From Opitutaceae bacterium (lineage in GTDB: Bacteria; Verrucomicrobiota; Verrucomicrobiia; Opitutales; Opitutaceae), in NCBI GenBank assembly GCA_028284385.1, contig JANQRT010000057.1:1-50883 (forward strand): a stretch of DNA of 50,883 nt. The letters are read 5' to 3'. The notes beneath the pieces were generated by a model. The model was given only the letters and a program-made list of their open reading frames with translations, did not search any database and had not been told where the DNA came from. The position numbers were made by a program, and so were the translations under genes. This document shows, piece after piece, positions 10,267 to 18,888 of this stretch; position 1 is the stretch's first letter; each line of letters begins with the position of its first letter.

Positions 10267-10307
10267 GTCCTTTGTTCGAACTGTTCGGGCAAAGGACTTT
10301 TCTTTTG
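10267..10307 (+). terminator. intrinsic terminator after gap
   Basis: GTCCTTTG (10267-10274) pairs exactly with CAAAGGAC (10290-10297), with an inner CGAA/TTCG pairing, and is followed by TTTTCTTTTG. It separates gap from pgk. Confidence 0.85.
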
Positions 10308-10385
10308 TAACGTGTAAATGAGCGAGACTGCTCATAACCAGGAGTATCAAGTTATCCTTTACATTGGCTAGCTAAAGATTTCGTT

Positions 10386-11588
10386 ATGGCTACAAAGACG
10401 ATTCAGGACGTGGAACTGCATGGAAAACGAGCTGTTATCCGCGTCGATTTCAATGTTCCCCTGCAGGACGGGGAAGTCACCGACAATACGCGGATTCTAG
10501 GAGCCCTGCCCACCATTAGACGTGTGATCGAGCAGGGAGGAACGGCGGTTTTATTGAGCCATCTAGGCCGTCCAAAGGGAGAGGTGAATCCGAAGTTCTC
10601 TCTTGAGTCGGTTGGAAAAGCGTTGGCCGAAGCTTTGGGACAGCCGGTCGTTTTCATACCTGAAAGCAGGGGCGAAGCGGCGGAAAAGGCTGTTGCCGCC
10701 CTTTCTCCTGGATCGGTTGCCCTCCTAGAGAATGTCCGCTTTCATCCTGGCGAAGAGAAAAATGATCCTGAGCTAGCCAAGGATTTCGCCAAGCTTGGCG
10801 ACCTTTATGTTAACGACGCCTTCGGCACAGCCCATCGAGCTCATGCGTCGACGGCTGGGATCGCCGAACATCTGAAGCCTGCTGTAGCGGGATATTTGAT
10901 ACAAAGAGAGTTGGAATTTCTCGGCGAGAAGACGGAGTCGGCAGAAGGTCCCTTTGTCGTTATTCTGGGCGGAGCGAAAGTGAGCGACAAGATTACGGTT
11001 ATCGATCGCCTGCTCGAAAAAGCGGATACGATCCTCATCGGAGGAGCGATGGCCTATACTTTCGCTCTGGCGCAGGGCAAGACGGTGGGGGACAGTTTGG
11101 CGGAACCTGACAAAATGGATACCGCCAGAGCCGCGTTGAAAAAGGCCGAGGAGCGAGGAGTGAAGTTTCTGCTGCCGGTGGACAACGTGATCGTGGATTC
11201 GATTGATTTTGGAAATCTGAGTGTCGGCAATGTCGGCAGCAGCGACGAATCTGGCAATATTCCCGATGGCTGGGAAGGGGTGGACATAGGTCCAAAAACT
11301 GTGGAGCTCTATCGTTCCGAAATTGCTGAAGCCAAGACGATTCTGATGAATGGTCCCATGGGTATTTTCGAGATCGATGCTTGCAACAAAGGTACGTTTG
11401 CCATCGCTGAAGCGGTTGCTGCGAATAAGTCCGCTCTTTCGATTATCGGGGGAGGGGACTCGGTGAAGGCCGTCAAGCAGGCGGGTTACGGCGATGAAGT
11501 TTCTTTTATCAGTACGGGTGGCGGAGCCAGTCTCGAATTTCTCGAAGGTAAGACCCTCCCAGGCGTTGCCGCGCTCGACGATAATTAG
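10386..11588 (+). CDS. pgk: phosphoglycerate kinase
   Basis: This enzyme transfers the acyl phosphate of 1,3-bisphosphoglycerate to ADP. The 400-residue protein shows the N-terminal substrate site (VIRVDFNVPL, then LLSHLGRPKG), the ENVRFHPGEEKND segment, NDAFGTAHRAHAST, the hinge/nucleotide-binding part VILGGAKVSDKI, and the C-terminal GGGDSVKAV and STGGGASLEFLEGKTLPG. Nothing is missing. It lies 134 bp after gap across a terminator and 43 bp before tpiA, so pgk-tpiA probably form a transcription unit with a promoter in 10308-10385. No Shine-Dalgarno is obvious before the ATG. Confidence 0.98.
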   Translation: MATKTIQDVELHGKRAVIRVDFNVPLQDGEVTDNTRILGALPTIRRVIEQGGTAVLLSHLGRPKGEVNPKFSLESVGKALAEALGQPVVFIPESRGEAAEKAVAALSPGSVALLENVRFHPGEEKNDPELAKDFAKLGDLYVNDAFGTAHRAHASTAGIAEHLKPAVAGYLIQRELEFLGEKTESAEGPFVVILGGAKVSDKITVIDRLLEKADTILIGGAMAYTFALAQGKTVGDSLAEPDKMDTARAALKKAEERGVKFLLPVDNVIVDSIDFGNLSVGNVGSSDESGNIPDGWEGVDIGPKTVELYRSEIAEAKTILMNGPMGIFEIDACNKGTFAIAEAVAANKSALSIIGGGDSVKAVKQAGYGDEVSFISTGGGASLEFLEGKTLPGVAALDDN

Positions 11589-11631
11589 TGCTTTCCATTT
11601 CTAACTCTTAACGATTACCTTCCCCAAACAC

Positions 11632-12399
11632 ATGAGTCGCAGATTTCTTATCGCTGGTAACTGGAAAATGAACAAGACCCCCTCTGAGGGGCATGAACTT
11701 GCGTCGGGTATCGGCCAGTTCGTTAAAAAAGACGAGTCTGTGGAAGTTGTAGTCTGCCCTACATATCCCGCTTTGGATCGCGTTTCCCAGGCGATTGAAG
11801 GAACGGCGGTGAAACTAGGGGCCCAGAATCTGTATCCAAAGGCTAGTGGCGCTTACACGGGAGAGATTTCGGCTGAGATGCTAAGGGCTGTTTTCGTAAA
11901 GTATGTTATTCTCGGGCATAGCGAGCGTCGCGAATACTTTGCCGAGAGCGACGATTTCATTAATGACAAGGTGAAGTTTTCACTGGAAAATCTGCTCCAT
12001 CCCATTCTCTGCATTGGAGAGACGCTTGAGCAGCGCGAGGCTGAACAGACTCTTGATGTCGTAAAAAAGCAACTACTTGGCGGTTTGGAAGGCGTTAGCA
12101 AGGCCGACTTGAACAATGTAGTGATCGCCTACGAACCGGTTTGGGCAATCGGAACCGGCAAGACGGCTACACCAGAAATGGCTCAAGAGGTTCATGCGTT
12201 TATTCGCAAGCTGCTCACGGAAGCCTACGATGATAACGCGTCGCAAAAGACTCGCATTCTTTACGGCGGTTCAATGAAGCCGTCCAATGCTGCTGACCTG
12301 CTAGCTCAGGAGGATATCGATGGCGGACTCATCGGAGGCGCCTCGCTTGAGGTCAACTCCTTTTGCGATCTTGTCGATGCGGCGAGAAACGCTGGTTGA
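11632..12399 (+). CDS. tpiA: triosephosphate isomerase
   Basis: This enzyme interconverts dihydroxyacetone phosphate and glyceraldehyde 3-phosphate. The 255-residue protein has the N-terminal GNWKMNKT with the catalytic Lys, ILGHSERR with the catalytic His, and AYEPVWAIGTG with the catalytic Glu. Phosphate-binding ILYGGSMKPSN and GGLIGGASL are near the C-terminus. It follows pgk by 43 bp in the same direction. The end is convergent with the minus-strand receiver gene 30 bp away, and no clear terminator lies between them. Confidence 0.98.
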   Translation: MSRRFLIAGNWKMNKTPSEGHELASGIGQFVKKDESVEVVVCPTYPALDRVSQAIEGTAVKLGAQNLYPKASGAYTGEISAEMLRAVFVKYVILGHSERREYFAESDDFINDKVKFSLENLLHPILCIGETLEQREAEQTLDVVKKQLLGGLEGVSKADLNNVVIAYEPVWAIGTGKTATPEMAQEVHAFIRKLLTEAYDDNASQKTRILYGGSMKPSNAADLLAQEDIDGGLIGGASLEVNSFCDLVDAARNAG

Positions 12400-12428
12400 A
12401 TTGCGAATCTATATCCGCCCGGCAGTCG

Positions 12429-13022
12429 CTAAATCCGCTCTGTCTTCAGGCGAGCTCTTCGCGAGCGGATCCTAGGCCAGCTTCTTAAAAGCTGATCTTT
12501 GATCATTTGAGCAGTCACCGGTTTTTCTAGATAGCCGTTCATTCCGGCTCTCCTGCATTTCAGTCGCGTTTCGCTGGAGACATTTGCCGTGACTGCGATA
12601 ATTTCGCTCTCAGGGATCGCTTCCTCGCTTGCCCGACCGTGCTCAAGGCTTCTAATCGATTTCGCGGCTTCGATCCCAGTCACCTCAGGCATGTCCAAAT
12701 CCATGAAGATGTAGTCGAACATCTCACTCTTAAAAAGCTTGAGCGCTTCCTCTCCATTCTCAGCTTCCGAACATGGGTAACCTAATTTTTCGAGAATGAC
12801 GCGTATTACTTTGCGGTTTATTTTATTGTCGTCCGCCACCAGGACATGAAGAGGTCGCTTTTTCGCGAAATCGGAGGCCAGAGCGCGTTTCAGTGAGGCT
12901 GCTGGAAAGGGAAACGGACTGCCTTTGTCCGATTCCAGCGCCGACGAGGTACCGCTGCTTTGTGAAACGGATGGCTCCCTTTCCCAAAGCTCTAGTTGAC
13001 CCTCTTGGCTTTGGCTACGCAT
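12429..13022 (-). CDS. single-domain response regulator with N-terminal low-complexity extension
   Basis: The protein has 197 residues. Residues 1 to about 56 are Ser/Pro-rich and probably disordered. Residues 57-185 form a CheY-like receiver: acidic pair in VLVADDNKINR, phosphoacceptor at about Asp108 in FMDLDMPEV, Thr switch in IIAVTAN, and Lys in GYLEKPV. The sequence type is that of receivers found in hybrid kinases rather than DNA-binding regulators. There is no output domain and no kinase next to it, so it could be a phosphate shuttle or a relic of a hybrid kinase. It is convergent with tpiA and divergent from the tRNA-Asp gene. Confidence 0.85.
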   Translation of the reverse strand: MRSQSQEGQLELWEREPSVSQSSGTSSALESDKGSPFPFPAASLKRALASDFAKKRPLHVLVADDNKINRKVIRVILEKLGYPCSEAENGEEALKLFKSEMFDYIFMDLDMPEVTGIEAAKSIRSLEHGRASEEAIPESEIIAVTANVSSETRLKCRRAGMNGYLEKPVTAQMIKDQLLRSWPRIRSRRARLKTERI

Positions 13023-13170
13023 TTACGGATTTATTAAAGTGGGCGAAACTCCCCTCTCGTCAACCTGGCAAAGCTCTTTTTAGACGAATATTCCCTTTCC
13101 GAGCCTGGTTTTCCACTACAGAAGCGCGGTTTCCATAAGGAATCACTGGCATTTTTCTCTCAAACAACGC

Positions 13171-13198
13171 TTGACTTGGATTTGGGCGATTCTAACTT
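13171..13198 (+). promoter_or_regulatory. sigma-70-type promoter of tRNA-Asp
   Basis: TTGACT at 13171-13176 is followed after 16 bp by TAACTT at 13193-13198. Transcription would start near 13205, just ahead of the mature tRNA 5' end at 13218. The position fits, but the -10 box is only a moderate match. Confidence 0.5.
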
Positions 13199-13217
13199 CT
13201 ACGCCTTCTCATACCAC

Positions 13218-13294
13218 GGGGTAGTAGCTCAGTTGGTTAGAGCGCCTGCCTGTCACGCAGGAGGCCGCGAGTTCAAGTCTCGTCTATCCCGCCA
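13218..13294 (+). tRNA. tRNA-Asp (anticodon GTC)
   Basis: A 77-nt cloverleaf with acceptor GGGGTAG/CTATCCC (one G-U pair), a D-arm with AGCTCAGTTGGTTAGAGC, anticodon stem CCTGC/GCAGG around GTC, and a T-arm with GTTCAAGTC. The discriminator is G and CCA is encoded. Confidence 0.97.
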
Positions 13295-13300
13295 CTTTTT

Positions 13301-13325
13301 GCCGCTCGTTTAGAGCGGCTTTTTT
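13301..13325 (+). terminator. intrinsic terminator of tRNA-Asp
   Basis: Perfect stem GCCGCTC/GAGCGGC with a 5-nt loop, followed by six T. It begins 7 nt after the tRNA 3' end. Confidence 0.93.
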
Positions 13326-13329
13326 ATGT

Positions 13330-13820
13330 CCTGCGATCGCTGAAAACAGCGTACTTATTTGGATGTTATCTTGAGGCATTGTTTAGCAATCCCATTTGAA
13401 CTAGCGGACTGAAATTTCTGCGATATTGCAGACTAGCTAAATTTGTAGTTAATATTTTAATACAAGTACACTTGTTTGATGGCCTTTGTTAAGGTGTTTT
13501 GTATTAACAATTTTGTTACGGATATTTCTGTAACATAAATGTAACGTAAACTGGCGGTCCAGAGATGGAAATTTACATTTCCGACTGTCTTCCAGCTTTC
13601 GCAAGTGCTTTTGATTAAGTTACTTATGTGTTAAATCTATATTTGGCGGTTTTTTAAAGGTTTTGCGCCATTTCTGCGCCGCTCCCGTTCGCTACCGCAA
13701 TCTAAAGTGACAGATTTGTTACGGAAACGAGAGCAATGTTACGGCGCAGTGACAAATGCGTAAAATAGGGAAATACGGTTGCTCATTGTTTCGGCACGAA
13801 AATTCCTGATCCCCTCAACT
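13330..13820 (+). promoter_or_regulatory. AT-rich upstream region of the TonB receptor with Pho-box-like direct repeats
   Basis: This region of about 490 bp has no gene. It contains three pairs of half-sites with an 11-bp period, the geometry bound by PhoB/PhoP-type OmpR-family regulators. At 13529-13550 the 11-mer TGTAACATAAA is followed directly by TGTAACGTAAA. At 13707-13724 there is GTGACAGATTTGTTACGG (7+4+7). At 13738-13755 there is GTTACGGCGCAGTGACAA (7+4+7). TGTTACGG itself occurs at 13514, 13717 and 13737. The middle site resembles the reverse complement of the E. coli Pho box. Control by a Pho-like regulator is inference from spacing and partial sequence match. Confidence 0.5.
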
Positions 13821-16691
13821 ATGAAAATGGTTAGTTTAAATCCCCGTAAATCACAGTCTTTCGGCCTATTGGCCAGGGCTCTTCTCTTAACTGCATGCGC
13901 GACCTTTATACTTCCTGCTAATTCTCAGGATTCTGGTGGTTCGGGCATAATCTCTGGCACCGTCGTCGATGCCGACTATGGAGGTACCGTCTTCAATGCG
14001 AAGATTCTCATCACCGAGTTGAACCGAACGGTTACCGCCAATATGGACGGTAGGTATCTCATCGGCGACGTCCCCGAAGGTCAGTACACTTTGGTTGGAA
14101 CGGCAGCCTATTATAAGTCCGTTAAAGTCGAAGAAGTAATAGTCCAAGCCGGTCAGGTGACCAAAATCGACGTCCCGATGTATAACGACGATTCCGAGAT
14201 CGTCGAGCTAGATGCAGTAGTCGTTAAAGCCGAAGTTCTCGCTAATTCTGATCTTGGCTTGCTTTCTGCCCGCCAAAAAGCTCCAGCGATTGGTGATGCA
14301 ATTGGCTCGGACTCATTTGGCAAGCTGGGTGTCGGCGATGCTGCCGATGCTCTTTCCAAGGTAACGGGAGTTTCCATTTCCGATGGAAAGTATATGATTG
14401 TTCGCGGTTTATCCGATCGCTACAATAACACAACGCTAAATGGCTCTACGGTTCCTAGCGCGGATCCAGATAAAAGGGCTGTCCAGCTCGACCAGTTTCC
14501 ATCTGGCATCATCGAGTCGGTTGTCACCACCAAGTCTTTCACTCCCGACAAGTCTGGAAGTTTTGCAGGGGGCTCCGTAAACGTCATTACGAAGTCGATA
14601 CCAGATGCTCGCTTCATGTCTTTCAGCGCTGGCATATCCTACAACGAGCAAGTGGATTCTATCGATTTCCTAACTACTAAAGGAAGTGATTCCGATTGGC
14701 TAGGAAGCGACGATGGCACACGAGCAATACCAGAGTTAGCTTTGGATCCTGATAATATACCATTACCTGGATCTCGCGATTTTGATGATGAAGCTGCTAA
14801 CCGCCTTGTAGCTATCAGCAAGTCTTTCAATCCTGAAATGGAGCCAACCAGGTCATCGGCTCCATTTAATCGCTCCTTTTCCTTTTCGTTTGGCGATCGC
14901 TTTTACCTAACTGACGATCCGGAAAGAATGCTACTAGGGTTGATTGGAAGCCTTAGCTACAAGAGAAGCTATTCTGGCTATGATGATGGAATCGTCCGCA
15001 GATACGAAGGCAGCTCTATCGGTGTTACTAATCCGATTGATTTTGTAGAAGCTTCTGGTACCGACTTTGCTCAATGGGGTGCTGTATTCAATGCCACACT
15101 ACAAATTAATAATAGCCATAAAATTGGAATTAAGACGATGTACAATCAATCTGGTTCCGACAACGCTACGATTCGAAGCGGAGATTTTGAATTGGCGGGC
15201 TCCGATTTTTTCCAAGCTAGACTCCTGCAATATACGGAGAGAACGCTGAACAGCTACCAATTATTCGGCGAGCATATCATAGCCGGTGTCGAGGGTCTTA
15301 GGATCGATTGGGAGGCATCCAAATCCAAGAGCATTCAAGACGAACCCGATTTTAGACTCTTCTACGACGCGACTCCTAGCATTGGTCGGCCCACTTTCCA
15401 GGGAAATTTTCCAGCGCCTCGTCGTTACTGGAGACGCATGGATGAAGAAAACGAAGAATATTCGATTGATGTGACCCATCAAATACCCGGTTCTGCTCAC
15501 GAGATCAAATTCGGATTTTCTTCAATCGATATCCATCGCGATTTTAACGAAAGGCTTTTTACTTATGTTACCCGTCGCAGTCCTGAGCCTTACAATGGCG
15601 ACGTTTCTACTTTTCTTACCGACGCTACCTTGAGTCTGGATAGTCAGGGGCGTATCCAAAGATATGTTGCTGAAAGCGTTGGGGCTGTTCCTGCCTATTT
15701 TGGAGACCAAACGGTAGATGCCATGTATTTCATGCTGGACGTTAAGCCTTTGGAAAATTGGCGCGTGATACTTGGAGCAAGAAGAGAGGACGCTAAGATT
15801 GCCCTCCAGAGTTTCAACTTCCGAGGGGATCCGAATGCCAATGACGGGAATTTGTCCAACGACGATTGGCTACCTGCTTTCCATATCGTTCGCGAGCTGG
15901 GTGGCAATCAGAACATTCGATTGGCTTTTTCCAAAACCCTTGCTCGGCCAAACTTCCGTGAATTGTCTCCCTTTGGGTCGTTTGACAATGCTGGTGGTGA
16001 AGTTTTCATCGGAAACCCGGAACTCGTTCGTTCTCGTATTCAAAATTTGGATCTGCGTTATGAATGGTTCATGGACGAAGGGCAGTTGTTTGCTACGAGC
16101 GCATTCTATAAGAAAATGGACGATCCCATCGAGTCAGCTTTTAGCGAGGGTCAGCTAACTTTCGCCAATGTCGAGGAAGCCACCTTGTACGGTCTAGAGC
16201 TTGAGTATCGAAAGAAGCTTCCAATACTAAGAGGGGAAAATAGTTCACTGACCTTCGGTAGTAATTTGACCTTTACCGAATCGGAGGTTAATCGCACCGA
16301 GCAGGATTTGATTCGCAAGCGTTTGCGGAACCCCGATATTTCTGCGACGCGCGAGCTTCAGGGGCAGTCGGCGATCATAGGTAACGCGAATCTTTTCTGG
16401 GAGCAGGTAAAACTGGGTTCTTCGCTTAGCCTTGTTTATAATTATACAGGCGAGCGTTTGTATTCAGTTTCTGATGGCGATCTCTCTGATATATTCGAAG
16501 ATCCTTCGCATAGCTTGGATTTTATCTATTCCCAGAGAATGAAGAATAATTGGAGTATGCGACTCTCTTTCTCCAATCTGCTCGACGAAGACGAGCGCAA
16601 GTTCCTCGATGATCCCGATGGCGAATTGATCTACTCGCTCAATGGCCCTGGGCGAAGCGTGTCTCTCAGCTTCTCAAAGCGATTTGAATAA
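13821..16691 (+). CDS. TonB-dependent outer-membrane receptor with CarboxypepD_reg-like N-terminal domain
   Basis: This 956-residue outer-membrane transporter would use TonB/ExbBD energy to import a substrate too large or scarce for porins. The ATG at 13821 starts a protein with a basic N-terminus and the hydrophobic stretch LLARALLLTACATFILPA, ending near NSQ, i.e. a signal peptide. A TTG at 13779 in the same frame would place extra residues before the signal and is less likely. A carboxypeptidase-regulatory-like beta domain (about residues 40-125) is followed by the plug (about 140-265), with VTGVSISDGKYMIVRGLSDRY and GGSVNVITKS, then a long beta-barrel ending in SVSLSFSKRFE. The substrate is unknown. 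The next gene, 44 bp downstream, encodes a secreted beta-helix protein and is probably its partner. The upstream Pho-like repeats suggest induction by phosphate starvation. Confidence 0.92.
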   Translation: MKMVSLNPRKSQSFGLLARALLLTACATFILPANSQDSGGSGIISGTVVDADYGGTVFNAKILITELNRTVTANMDGRYLIGDVPEGQYTLVGTAAYYKSVKVEEVIVQAGQVTKIDVPMYNDDSEIVELDAVVVKAEVLANSDLGLLSARQKAPAIGDAIGSDSFGKLGVGDAADALSKVTGVSISDGKYMIVRGLSDRYNNTTLNGSTVPSADPDKRAVQLDQFPSGIIESVVTTKSFTPDKSGSFAGGSVNVITKSIPDARFMSFSAGISYNEQVDSIDFLTTKGSDSDWLGSDDGTRAIPELALDPDNIPLPGSRDFDDEAANRLVAISKSFNPEMEPTRSSAPFNRSFSFSFGDRFYLTDDPERMLLGLIGSLSYKRSYSGYDDGIVRRYEGSSIGVTNPIDFVEASGTDFAQWGAVFNATLQINNSHKIGIKTMYNQSGSDNATIRSGDFELAGSDFFQARLLQYTERTLNSYQLFGEHIIAGVEGLRIDWEASKSKSIQDEPDFRLFYDATPSIGRPTFQGNFPAPRRYWRRMDEENEEYSIDVTHQIPGSAHEIKFGFSSIDIHRDFNERLFTYVTRRSPEPYNGDVSTFLTDATLSLDSQGRIQRYVAESVGAVPAYFGDQTVDAMYFMLDVKPLENWRVILGARREDAKIALQSFNFRGDPNANDGNLSNDDWLPAFHIVRELGGNQNIRLAFSKTLARPNFRELSPFGSFDNAGGEVFIGNPELVRSRIQNLDLRYEWFMDEGQLFATSAFYKKMDDPIESAFSEGQLTFANVEEATLYGLELEYRKKLPILRGENSSLTFGSNLTFTESEVNRTEQDLIRKRLRNPDISATRELQGQSAIIGNANLFWEQVKLGSSLSLVYNYTGERLYSVSDGDLSDIFEDPSHSLDFIYSQRMKNNWSMRLSFSNLLDEDERKFLDDPDGELIYSLNGPGRSVSLSFSKRFE

Positions 16692-16735
16692 CAGACTCAT
16701 TTCTTTCCTACAAATATATCCATCTAACGTATAAT

Positions 16736-18556
16736 ATGAAACGAATACTGAACCTAATCGCAATATTTGCTCTTGCTGCTGGTGCACAGGCAACGACAAC
16801 TATTAGTAGTAATATAACTACGGATACAGTCTGGACTAACGATGACGATTATCTGATCGACGGTCAGATTTACGTTATCGACGGCGCCAGTCTTACCATT
16901 GAGCCCGGAACTATTATTCGAGGAATGGCTCAACCTCAGGGAGCGGCGGCGTCTGCTCTTATAATCACCCGTGGCTCGAAGATCTTTGCTATTGGGCAGC
17001 CGAATAATCCGATTATCATGACTGCCGAGTCTGACCAACTCAATGGGAATCTGACTGAGGAAGATACTCAGTTGTGGGGTGGTTTGATCGTCCTTGGAGC
17101 TGCAGAGATTAATTCTGCGAAAGAAGGTACGGTAACTCCAGGTACTCCTCCCCTGATTGTCGACAACGTTGAAGGTTTGGACAATAGCCCAGACAACACT
17201 TGGACGGAGTTCGGCGGTCTCGATAATGCCGACAGCTCTGGGATTATCCGATACGTTTCTATTCGTCATGGCGGTTCTGAAATCGGAGCAGGTAACGAAA
17301 TTAACGGTCTAACGATGGGTGGTGTTGGTACCGGTACTATTATCGAATTCGTGGAAGTTTTCGCCAATAAGGACGATGGATTCGAATGGTTCGGCGGAAG
17401 TGTAAACGCTCGTTTCTTGGTTGCCGCTTTCGGTAATGATGACAGCTATGACTACGATTCAGGTTGGACTGGATATGGCCAATTCTGGGCTTCATTTGGT
17501 ACGGTGAACAGCGCTATTGGTGACGCCGCCGACCATGGGGGTGAGCATGATGGCCTAGTAGGTTCTCCTGTTGATGGTACCAATTTCCGCGGTATGGGTA
17601 CTGTTTACAATGCCACTTATATTGGTCCAGGTTCACAGGCTGATCTTGGAGCTGACGTTATCAACGAGGGTGTATTCGAAATCTCTGACGATGCTGGCGC
17701 CCGCTATTACAACAGTATTTTCGGGAAATACGGCGGGCATGCCATGGATGTAAAGACCGATGCCTTAGCTGGTTTGACCGAAGTAGAAGGCTCTACGACT
17801 CGTGTAGATTTCCAAAATAACATCTGGTGGGATATTGGCGATGGCACTGTTGCCAGCCTCGGTGGTGGCGACAATGCTGCTGCTGTCCAAGCGTTCCTGA
17901 CTGGAGGTCTTGGCAACACTCTCGAAGATCCTCTTTTATTGGGTATTAGCCGTACCTCTGATGGAGGTCTCGATCCTCGTCCTTCTTCAGATAGCCCTGC
18001 ACTAACCAATGCTCGTTCGGCAGTTCCAGACAATGATTTCTTTATGGATGTCGCTTACCAAGGGGCGTTTTCTCCAACTTCAAATTGGCTACATGGCTGG
18101 ACAAAGCTTTCTGAAGCTGGGTATCTAGGCGTGCCCGATGCTCCTAATTCAGGCAAGGCAGTCAATATCGCCACCCGCGCCACCATTGCTGAAGGCGGAA
18201 ACGCTATTGCTGGTTTCGTTATCCAGGGTGAAGTGCCCAGAGCTGTGGTTGTTCGCGCTATCGGCAGCACTTCACTGGCTGCTCCTAATCCAATGGCTGA
18301 TCCAACGATGAGCATTGTTGATTTGACCAACGGTTTGGTGACTTTGGCTACCATCGACAATTGGGATCAGGATGGACTTGGTAACCTCGTCGTGGCTGCT
18401 TCTGCAGCAGTTGGCGCTCAGCCTCTCGCTGGCGATGATACAACGAGTGCAATTGCCTACGTCGTTTTGAAGCCTGGCATCTATGGAGCTATCGTTAATG
18501 GAGCTGGCAACGCAGGTGGAGACGTTCTCGTTGAGGTCTATGACGCCGACATCTAG
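16736..18556 (+). CDS. secreted beta-helix-like protein with a C-terminal module common in Opitutia
   Basis: The 606-residue product has a signal peptide (MKRILNLIAIFALAAGAQA, cleavage before TTT). The body (about 25-430) is rich in Gly, Asp and Asn with repeated short strands typical of a right-handed beta-helix, for example YVIDGASLTIEPGTIIRG and a later run with DDGFEWFGGSVNARF. Many acidic residues could bind metal ions. Residues of about 470-606 form a distinct Ala/Val-rich beta domain (VNIATRATIAEGGNAIAGF ... GGDVLVEVYDADI). I recognise this type as a recurrent C-terminal module of secreted Verrucomicrobiota proteins; its role is unproven and may be surface attachment or sorting. The gene follows the TonB receptor by 44 bp and shares a terminator at 18600. 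A role in capturing the receptor's substrate is inferred from this context only. Confidence 0.75.
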   Translation: MKRILNLIAIFALAAGAQATTTISSNITTDTVWTNDDDYLIDGQIYVIDGASLTIEPGTIIRGMAQPQGAAASALIITRGSKIFAIGQPNNPIIMTAESDQLNGNLTEEDTQLWGGLIVLGAAEINSAKEGTVTPGTPPLIVDNVEGLDNSPDNTWTEFGGLDNADSSGIIRYVSIRHGGSEIGAGNEINGLTMGGVGTGTIIEFVEVFANKDDGFEWFGGSVNARFLVAAFGNDDSYDYDSGWTGYGQFWASFGTVNSAIGDAADHGGEHDGLVGSPVDGTNFRGMGTVYNATYIGPGSQADLGADVINEGVFEISDDAGARYYNSIFGKYGGHAMDVKTDALAGLTEVEGSTTRVDFQNNIWWDIGDGTVASLGGGDNAAAVQAFLTGGLGNTLEDPLLLGISRTSDGGLDPRPSSDSPALTNARSAVPDNDFFMDVAYQGAFSPTSNWLHGWTKLSEAGYLGVPDAPNSGKAVNIATRATIAEGGNAIAGFVIQGEVPRAVVVRAIGSTSLAAPNPMADPTMSIVDLTNGLVTLATIDNWDQDGLGNLVVAASAAVGAQPLAGDDTTSAIAYVVLKPGIYGAIVNGAGNAGGDVLVEVYDADI

Positions 18557-18599
18557 TCAGTAAAAACTTTCAAGGCCGCAAGGCTTTGTGATTACGGGG

Positions 18600-18636
18600 A
18601 CCAGTCCTCCTTCATTGGGGGACTGGTTATTTTTTT
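18600..18636 (+). terminator. intrinsic terminator of the TonB receptor/beta-helix operon
   Basis: ACCAGTCCTCC (18600-18610) pairs with GGGGGACTGGT (18617-18627), 11 bp with one G-U, and is followed by TATTTTTTT. Confidence 0.92.
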
Positions 18637-18888
18637 GCTAACCTAAAATTTTGTTCTTCGCGCAAATTTGAACGAGAAGGTATATGTAGTTTACTATCAA
18701 TTAGCTCCTATAGTTTGTGGCTAATTATATGTTGAAGAATGATCTGTTTAGATTGTGTGACATTATCATTTTAATGCTATTTACTGTTGATCGAATGGTA
18801 ATATTACCTAGCCTAAATTTATCTTATATTTTAGATGAAAAATTGAGATTAAACTAAAAAAGATAAATACGTGTAAGGAATACCAACA
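18637..18888 (+). other. AT-rich intergenic region
   Basis: About 250 bp, clearly more AT-rich than the surroundings, with no open frame of note. It should hold the promoter of the gene at 18889. AAGGAA lies about 9 nt before that ATG and is one of the few plausible ribosome-binding sites in the window. Confidence 0.5.

Noticed and set aside
13887..16158. Several antisense open frames inside the TonB receptor gene
   Set aside because: They have no start signals, no recognisable domains and sit opposite a clearly coding frame.
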